DNA of 33,933 nucleotides from Bacillota bacterium. Lineage in GTDB: Bacteria > Bacillota > Sulfobacillia > Sulfobacillales > JAIMBI01. The position numbers and the translations under genes were made by a program. Where the stretch lies: positions 1 to 33,933 of the forward strand of contig JAKATP010000019.1 of assembly GCA_021818685.1 (NCBI GenBank), in the 5' to 3' direction. The notes beneath the pieces are model-generated. The model had not been told where the DNA came from. It saw nothing but the letters and a program-made list of their open reading frames with translations, and ran no database searches. Positions 27,545-33,933 of this stretch are shown here, piece by piece; the first letter of the stretch is position 1; each line of letters begins with the position of its first letter.

Positions 27545-29656
27545 GTGTCCAGGCGCATGCTCGGCGTCGTCACCACACTCCTCCTCGTCCTCATCACCGC
27601 CTGCGGCACCCGGTCGCCCTCCGCCACCCCCCCTCCTCCGGTGGTTGCCACATGGAGCGGGCGCATTCCTCCCGGTTCCGGATCGAGCTTCAGTGGTGTG
27701 ACGTTCTTAAACAACCGCGTGGGATGGGTGCTGGAGGCGGGCACTTCCGTTATCCTGCACACCGTTGATGGAGGCGCCCATTTTATTCAAGAAACGCTCC
27801 CGGACCATCTCGTTCCTTCGCATCTGCTCTTCTTTAATTCGCAGGACGGGCTCGCTGCGGCCTCCACTCTGTGCGCGGATCCCGGACGCTGTGAGACCGC
27901 GATTCTCCGGACCACCGACGGCGGTCAGGTCTGGTCGATTGAACGCACGGCTCCCTACACCACTGCCTACGATCGCCCCGGCGCCTCCACCATCGCGAGC
28001 GCACCCTCCCGGGCGGGGGGCGCCGTGTACATTGTCTTTGGCGGTCGCCTCCTCGAAAGCACGAATGAAGGGAGTTCGTGGACCACGATCCCCCTGCCTC
28101 CGGGAATAGCCGTCAGCACCGTGTTCTTTGCCGCGCCGGGCATAGGGTTTGTCGGGCAGGGGTGTCCGGGGCCAGAGAATTGTTCGACCTTCCATCTATA
28201 CGCCACCCATGACAACGGGCGCAGCTGGAGTCCAGTGTGGTCTGGGCCCGGCGCACCATCGAGCGTCAGGATGACGTCCGCGGAAAACGGCTATCTCTTG
28301 GCGGCGCCACCCATGAACGCCGTGAGCATGGGCGGCACCTCCGGTACGCTCTACCGAACCACCGACGGTGGGAAGCGGTGGGCGCTCGTGCAGTCGAGCT
28401 GGGACGGTGCCAATCAGGGAGGGTTCCAGGCCGGCATGCAGTGGGCATCCGGCACTGTGGGCTGGATTCCCGTCGATGCCGGCGCGGGCCCCCTCATCGG
28501 CGGCCTCGACATTACGGCGGATGGTGGTGTGCATTGGACCCGCCTCGGCGTGAAGCGGCTATGGACCATTACCGGCGCCTCGCTGCTGTCCCCCACCGAC
28601 GGATATATCGTCGGAAGCTCCCGGCAGCAGAACCAACCGGCCGGCTTCCTCCTTCACACCACGGATGGAGGCCGCTCCTGGACGGTGCTGCTCCCGGGCG
28701 TCTTTCCCACCCAGTCCATCGACATGTTGTCGACGCACGAAGGCTATGGGCTCGGTGCTCCGGGAAGCCCCGATGCTCTTTTGACTACCAGCGACGGCGG
28801 TCGACGCTGGCGCTTCCTGCCGTCCCCGCCCGTCGGATCCGCCGATGTGGTCGCGGTCGCCTTCGCCACCGCTGAACGGGGCCTCCTGCTGGCCGAGCCG
28901 CGGTACGGAGAAGAGCCGACCGGGACGCCCCGCGCCTACGGCACCCAAAACGGTGGACAGTCGTGGTCAGCCCTGGGCTCGGTGCCGCTCAGCTTCGTGA
29001 GCGGCCTTACGATGATCTCGCCGGAGGCCGGCGCCGTCGCCGGCACATCGGCCGCTTTTACCCCTCGCATCCTGCTCACGCACGATGGCGGCCGCCACTT
29101 TGTCATCGCCCCCTACCGGCCGCCTGTCACCTACACCTTGTTTCTCCCGCGGCTCTTCTTGCCCGGGCAGGGTGGGCAGGAAGCCGCCGTGCTCAGCATG
29201 GGCGGCAAATTCGGGACGGTTGGGTATGGGCCGGCCCGGACTCTGGTCCTCCGGATGGTAAATCTGCTAACCGGGAAGGTTCTCCTCACCCACGCCTGGC
29301 CCGATACTCAAAACGGATTGAGCTACGAGTCGGCCGTGCTGTCGATGTTGAATGATGGGCGCGGGCTCATCTACACGGTGGCGCTCCGAAACCTGGGTCA
29401 TAAGATCGAGAAGCCAGCCGCCCCTGGCACGTTCGTAAAAGTTCGCGGAACCGCTCTGGTGTACAGCTTGTGGAGCACGGTCGATGGCGGCCGGCACTGG
29501 TCGGCGATAGCGGTGCCAAATGCCGTAGGAAACCGCATAAACCCCGTCGAGCTTGATCTTGTGACTCCCCGTACCGGTTTCTTGCTGTCGAATCTCGGGA
29601 TCTACCGGACCGAAAACGGCGGCCGCACCTGGAAAGCTGTCACGCCCGCCTCCTGA
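27545..29656 (+). CDS. Lipoprotein with multiple Asp-box/BNR repeats (beta-propeller, Ycf48/sialidase-like fold)
   Basis: GTG 27545 with GGGAGG SD; lipobox-like LLLVLITACGTR; about 12 S/T-x-D/N-G-G-x-x-W type motifs (TTDGGQVWS, TTDGGKRWA, HTTDGGRSWT, STVDGGRHWS, RTENGGRTWK). The 27158 ORF start overextends. Confidence 0.85.
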   Translation: MSRRMLGVVTTLLLVLITACGTRSPSATPPPPVVATWSGRIPPGSGSSFSGVTFLNNRVGWVLEAGTSVILHTVDGGAHFIQETLPDHLVPSHLLFFNSQDGLAAASTLCADPGRCETAILRTTDGGQVWSIERTAPYTTAYDRPGASTIASAPSRAGGAVYIVFGGRLLESTNEGSSWTTIPLPPGIAVSTVFFAAPGIGFVGQGCPGPENCSTFHLYATHDNGRSWSPVWSGPGAPSSVRMTSAENGYLLAAPPMNAVSMGGTSGTLYRTTDGGKRWALVQSSWDGANQGGFQAGMQWASGTVGWIPVDAGAGPLIGGLDITADGGVHWTRLGVKRLWTITGASLLSPTDGYIVGSSRQQNQPAGFLLHTTDGGRSWTVLLPGVFPTQSIDMLSTHEGYGLGAPGSPDALLTTSDGGRRWRFLPSPPVGSADVVAVAFATAERGLLLAEPRYGEEPTGTPRAYGTQNGGQSWSALGSVPLSFVSGLTMISPEAGAVAGTSAAFTPRILLTHDGGRHFVIAPYRPPVTYTLFLPRLFLPGQGGQEAAVLSMGGKFGTVGYGPARTLVLRMVNLLTGKVLLTHAWPDTQNGLSYESAVLSMLNDGRGLIYTVALRNLGHKIEKPAAPGTFVKVRGTALVYSLWSTVDGGRHWSAIAVPNAVGNRINPVELDLVTPRTGFLLSNLGIYRTENGGRTWKAVTPAS

Positions 29657-29800
29657 GGCTTCACGTGGCGGACGCGCACCGGGAGCATATCCTCGATGGG
29701 CGGCCGCATTGGCCGTTTAGTGACCAAAGACACCGCATGGGCCGCGCCGCCGGTCACCGGTCGGACCGCCGGCGCGTTTTACCGGGTGACGGGAGGCGGG

Positions 29801-30331
29801 ATGATGGCCTTTCGCTGGACCCGGCATGTGCTGCTTGCGCTGGGAATGGTCGCGGCGGTCGCCGTGGGCGTTCCCCTCACTCGGAACCACGGCCTGGTCA
29901 TGAGACGGACGGCCGCGGCGTGGCCGACGGCGCCACGCGTGCTCCCGGCCCATATCCGCCAGATCCTGCTGACCAGCGGCACCCCCGCCATGGTGGAGTA
30001 TGCGCCCCGAAATCTAGACGCCGTACGCTCCCTCATCCGGCTTCTCGTCAGGGGTTCCACGCGCGCCCATCCCCACATTCCAGGACGTGTGCGCGTCTTG
30101 TCGGCGGATTACGTGGGCCCGCCGATTCTCTACATCGGCCGGGGGTCGTCCCAAGTTCGCCTCTATCCTGCCTGCTACTTCGTTCGGTACGGGCCGTCGG
30201 GCTTTAAGATCGTGTTCATTCGAGATGTCCTGGCCGTATCCCGGGACCGACACATCACGTACATACATGCCCCTGGCCTGTATCGCTGGATGCTTGACGC
30301 GGGTTGGAGACGCTGGTTCCGGCTGGCCTGA
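29801..30331 (+). CDS. Uncharacterised membrane-anchored or secreted protein
   Basis: GGGAGGCGGG before ATGATG; one N-terminal hydrophobic segment (HVLLALGMVAAVAVGVPL); coding-like composition; follows the Asp-box lipoprotein on the same strand. Confidence 0.6.
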   Translation: MMAFRWTRHVLLALGMVAAVAVGVPLTRNHGLVMRRTAAAWPTAPRVLPAHIRQILLTSGTPAMVEYAPRNLDAVRSLIRLLVRGSTRAHPHIPGRVRVLSADYVGPPILYIGRGSSQVRLYPACYFVRYGPSGFKIVFIRDVLAVSRDRHITYIHAPGLYRWMLDAGWRRWFRLA

Positions 30332-30500
30332 CGGCGGTCCGTAACATCGAGCGCGCGGGCGCCCTGCCTCGTTCGTTGGACGTGTGGTCTCGACTGTCAG
30401 AGGCTCTCATCCGATAAGCGCACCCGGATGACGTCCCGGATTAGAGGAATACGCGCACAGCGGCCGGAGACACACGTTTTTCGCGACCCCGGGAGGGGGG

Positions 30501-30873
30501 CTACGGCAGCGGCAAGTCCTGCCGGCTTCCGGCACCACGCTCCGCTCCCCCTGTCAGGTCATGGGCGACCGTGAGCGGGCCGAAAACCACCGTGAGTCCC
30601 CTCGTGCCGCCGGGGCCCTTGGCCGTGGAGATGACAGCGCCGCCCCTCGCGCGCGAGTGGAGCGCCGCGTGTCGCAAACCCCGCTCGAACCCGTCTGCTC
30701 CGCCCGGGGGCGCCCGAGACACGCCCTTCGACCTCCAGAGGTATGCCGCGGTCCCGGACGAGCGACGCAAAGACGCTCTCGGCGGGGACAACCTGGGCGA
30801 ACGTGCCGTAGAGGTCCCAGTCCTCCTCCGGTGGTCGCCTCGCCCAGAACGTCACCCCGGGTGCTGTCGGCAC
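30501..30873 (-). pseudogene. Frameshifted ORF of unknown family
   Basis: MPTAPGVTFWARRPPEEDWDLYGTFAQVVPAESVFASLVRDRGIPLEVEG in one frame, continuing as GGADGFERGLRHAALHSRARGGAVISTAKGPGGTRGLTVVFGPLTVAHDL in another; the switch is near the GC homopolymers around 30700. Confidence 0.35.
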
Positions 30874-31113
30874 GTGCTAACGTCCTCGCCCACCTTCTCC
30901 CGCCGGGACGCACAAGCCCGGTGTCGCTACCCCGCCTTCACATCTTGAGGACCTGACCCGCGGCTCCGACGTTCCCATTTTTGAGTTCGACGCCACACTC
31001 CCGTGCTCGTCTGGTAGCCCTGGCTGGCGGCCGCACAGAAGGGACCGCCGCCAGCCACGGCGGCGGCCCGGGAATCAGGGGCGGTCCCCAAGCGGCCGTC
31101 CTCCCCTCCGTAA

Positions 31114-31590
31114 TCAGCTGACGGCAGGGCTCGTGGTCCAGCGCCAGGGTTCTGACCCCCCATAGACCGGCAGATGCCACTTGGCCCACCCATGGAGCCA
31201 CGTCTTGACAACCTGGTACGGAGCCGGACTGATGCCGCTCCCGATGTAGTCGGGCATGAAGAGGACCGGCAGGTGTTTGGCCACGTACATCTCGTACGCG
31301 TACAGGTGCTGCTGGGCCTGCGCCGGCGTGCCGGGCGCGTAAACCTGAGCGATGAGGTGGTCGAGCGTTTGACTGCAGTATCCCCCGAAGTCATTGGCAC
31401 TGTTGCACTTATACAGGCTCAGATCGGGGTATCCCTCACCTTGTGTCCATCCACCGCCCCACCACACCAGTGTTCACTTTCCGCGATCCGACGGCGTCGT
31501 GACCAGCGTAATAAGCTGGGCGAACGGCACCGGTTCCAGCGTCACGTCGATGCCTTCCTTGGCCCAGGTGGACTTCAGATACTCTAAATA
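31114..31590 (-). pseudogene. C-terminal remnant of a third family-5 substrate-binding protein, 5'-truncated with an in-frame TGA
   Basis: YLEYLKSTWAKEGIDVTLEPVPFAQLITLVTTPSDRGK*TLVWWGGGWTQGEGYPDLSLYKC...YEMYVAKHLPVLFMPDYIGS, colinear with SBP-1 SDWAKEGIKATIKEEPFNQVIAL...WWGGGW...YAAKNLPVLFIP. Confidence 0.75.
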
Positions 31591-31762
31591 GGGTGGTCGC
31601 CCTCTTGCGCTCGGCCCGAGGTCTACCCTCGGCCCGGCGATCGCTTTTTGGACCTGACCCGGCCCCCTCGCCACGCATGGGCTTGCCGCCGCCTCCCTGT
31701 CGGCCCACGCGAATTATGTTAGGTAGGAGAAGACCGCGGGACACTCTCGAAAGGGGGCCAAC

Positions 31763-32866
31763 ATGCACAAGCCGCGCATCGTGGTGGCGGGGGGAGGATA
31801 CGCGGGACTGGCGGCTATTCGTGTCTTGCACGGTCGGGACGAGGTGGACATCCTCTTGGTCGATCCGAGTCCCGTGCACCAGCTCATACCCGAGCTCCCG
31901 ACGGCCCTTCGCGAGGGTGGATCCGTGCGGGAGCACACGCTGCCCTTTGACGACTTGCTCAAGGACACCGGCGTTCGTCGGCGCGAAGACGCGGTGCGAC
32001 GGGTGCAATCGGCCGAAAAGCGTGTCGTGCTGGATTCCGGGGACGAAATCGCCTTTGACTGGCTCATCGTGTGTGCGGGTTCGACTACCAGGTGGCCACC
32101 CATACCGGGCCTTCGTGAACACGCCTATCCGTTTCGCACCGCACTGGACGCCCAGGCCCTCCGCGATCGGTTGGCCGGGCATCACGACCTCATGGTCGTG
32201 GTACTGGGCGGCGGCCTCACCGGCGTCGAGCTAGCGGGTGAGCTGGCCACCCAACACCACGTCCGCATCGTGGAAATAGCGTCCCGCATCCTGCCGGAGG
32301 TCGGACCCGGTCTCGCCCGCTACGCAGACCGGGTGATGCGGCAAAAAGGCGTAGCCATTTCTCCATCGGCGAAGGTGAGAAGGGTGGAGACGAACCGGCT
32401 TTTGATGGATGGGGGCGACGCCGCCTCCTATGACGTGCTGGTCTGGACCGGTGGTATTGCCCCACCCGATGTGGCCTGGGCAGGCGTCGAGCTGGACGAC
32501 CATGGATACCCGGTTGCGGACGAGTGGGGCATGGTGGCGTCCTCGGTCTTCGTGGCCGGTGACACCTATATCGTCCGCCGCCGTGGTGAGGTCGTGCCCC
32601 AGTCGGCCCAGCTGGCGGAGGAAGCGGGCGCCTTCGTCGCCCGCACGATTCTCGCCCGCATCAAGGACGGCCAGGCGGGGCCGCCATTCGATCCGCACTT
32701 CAAGGGGCTCCTGGTGGCCCTGGACAGTCACCGGGGAGTGGGATGGGTCATGCGGAAGGGACTGGCGGTAAAAGGCTACAGCGCGCGGGCATTAAAGGGG
32801 CTCGTCTTCAGCCAGTACCGCTACCGGCTCGGAGCCTCGTTTCCAGACGCTACCACGGATGACTGA
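31763..32866 (+). CDS. FAD-dependent pyridine nucleotide oxidoreductase (type II NADH dehydrogenase-like)
   Basis: RIVVAGGGYAGLAAIRVL and MVVVLGGGLTGVELAGELA dinucleotide-binding motifs; SSVFVAGD FAD motif. Confidence 0.88.
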   Translation: MHKPRIVVAGGGYAGLAAIRVLHGRDEVDILLVDPSPVHQLIPELPTALREGGSVREHTLPFDDLLKDTGVRRREDAVRRVQSAEKRVVLDSGDEIAFDWLIVCAGSTTRWPPIPGLREHAYPFRTALDAQALRDRLAGHHDLMVVVLGGGLTGVELAGELATQHHVRIVEIASRILPEVGPGLARYADRVMRQKGVAISPSAKVRRVETNRLLMDGGDAASYDVLVWTGGIAPPDVAWAGVELDDHGYPVADEWGMVASSVFVAGDTYIVRRRGEVVPQSAQLAEEAGAFVARTILARIKDGQAGPPFDPHFKGLLVALDSHRGVGWVMRKGLAVKGYSARALKGLVFSQYRYRLGASFPDATTDD

Positions 32867-32957
32867 CGGCGGACACCGCGGGGCCTGTCGGATGGCTTAC
32901 ATCCCGCCTGCCCCATTCAATTTAAGGGCCGCTCAGACGTGCCTGGCCGCCCGCGTA

Positions 32958-33734
32958 TCAGATGCCCCGGCCTGCATCGGGCGCGCCCGCCCGCGAGCCC
33001 CCATCCACCAGGATAGAGGCCCCGACGATGAAGTCTGCCCGAGACGAGACGAGAAAGGCAATAAGCTCGGCCGTATCCCGCCCTTCGCCGAGACGACCTC
33101 GCGGCGGGAGCGGCCACTTTCTCGCATCGTCAGGGTCACGCTCGGCGGCCCCTGGAGGCAGGAGGTAGCGCATTCCGGGCAGAGTGTCCCCGGGACACAC
33201 CACGTTCACCCGCACGCCTTCCCCGGCGAGATCGAGCGCCAGCATCTTGCCCAGCATGTTGAGCGCCGCCTTGCTCACCGAATACGCTCCGATAGCCTGC
33301 TCGCCGCGAATGGCGGCATCACTCGAGACTAAGACCACGGCCGCCGGCTGCGAAAATCGTCCCCGCAGGGTCTGCACCAGTTTCAGCGGCCCTGCCAGGT
33401 TTACGCGCAAGATATGCTCGAACACGTCCACGGGAGTGTCGATGACCCATTCCTGGCGCCCGGTGCCGGCTGATGCCACGAGGACGTCGACGGTCCGTTC
33501 TCCCACCCTCTCCGCGATGACCGCGTAGTGATCGAAATCCTCACTGTGATGCACCAGAAACCGAGCCTGGACTCCGCTCGTCGCCGCAATCTCGGACGCC
33601 GCCCGTCTTCCTCGCTCCTCATCGCGCCCGAGGAGGAGTAGATCGAAGCCATCCTGGGCCAGTCGCGCTGCGGTGGCAAGACCAATGCCGGACGTGCCCC
33701 CGGAAATCACCGCCAACCTCTTGGGCCCCTGCAT
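32958..33734 (-). CDS. SDR family oxidoreductase
   Basis: AVISGGTSGIGLATA (TGxxxGIG-like), SAGTG, YSVSKAALNML (YxxxK), GASILVDGGSRAG. ATG 33734 preceded by GAGGGAGG. Confidence 0.9.
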   Translation of the reverse strand: MQGPKRLAVISGGTSGIGLATAARLAQDGFDLLLLGRDEERGRRAASEIAATSGVQARFLVHHSEDFDHYAVIAERVGERTVDVLVASAGTGRQEWVIDTPVDVFEHILRVNLAGPLKLVQTLRGRFSQPAAVVLVSSDAAIRGEQAIGAYSVSKAALNMLGKMLALDLAGEGVRVNVVCPGDTLPGMRYLLPPGAAERDPDDARKWPLPPRGRLGEGRDTAELIAFLVSSRADFIVGASILVDGGSRAGAPDAGRGI

Positions 33735-33933
33735 GCCATCCTCCCTCGCCATGGCATTTCGCGTCCGGGCCGCCGGCTCCTCTTGGTACGTCCGAAGGAC
33801 CCGGCGTGACGTCGTGGCGCGTTCCTCCCGAAACCGCCGCACTCCAAACGCTGCCGAGGGCCCTGCTCCGGGCGGCGGGAGGATCGCCCGCCCGGCTGAT
33901 TGAATGCCGGTCGCCGAGCTTACAACGCCGCCT

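Noticed and set aside
1-33933. CRISPR array or cas genes
   Set aside because: No regularly spaced repeats other than the 3 x 11-bp tandem, and no Cas-like ORFs.

Overview
A 33.9-kb GC-rich bacterial window, probably chromosomal. The lineage is not determinable from sequence alone; a Firmicutes/Sulfobacillus-like origin is only a guess. It carries metabolic and accessory genes: an ISKra4-type insertion sequence interrupting a beta-helix gene, a nucleoside hydrolase, a CocE/NonD hydrolase, an SMP-30/gluconolactonase coupled to an APH-like kinase, an MFS transporter, a divergent PRPP synthetase, ArsR-DUF2087, an S9 peptidase, TetR-FabF, an O-methyltransferase/GNAT cluster, a Qnr-like pentapeptide-repeat protein, an Asp-box (BNR) lipoprotein with an uncharacterised anchored partner, an Ndh-like FAD oxidoreductase and an SDR. 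Two intact family-5 ABC substrate-binding lipoproteins and one decayed copy occur with no permease or ATPase in the window. No CRISPR array, rRNA or convincing tRNA was found. Nothing here proves a new system. The best leads are the orphan substrate-binding protein family, the Asp-box lipoprotein plus partner pair, the Qnr-like protein next to an 11-bp repeat that places stops in all six frames, the IS insertion with three copies of its 8-bp flanking sequence, and a transposase leader hairpin that would sequester the Shine-Dalgarno. All homology statements come from reading motifs in the translations; no database search was run.
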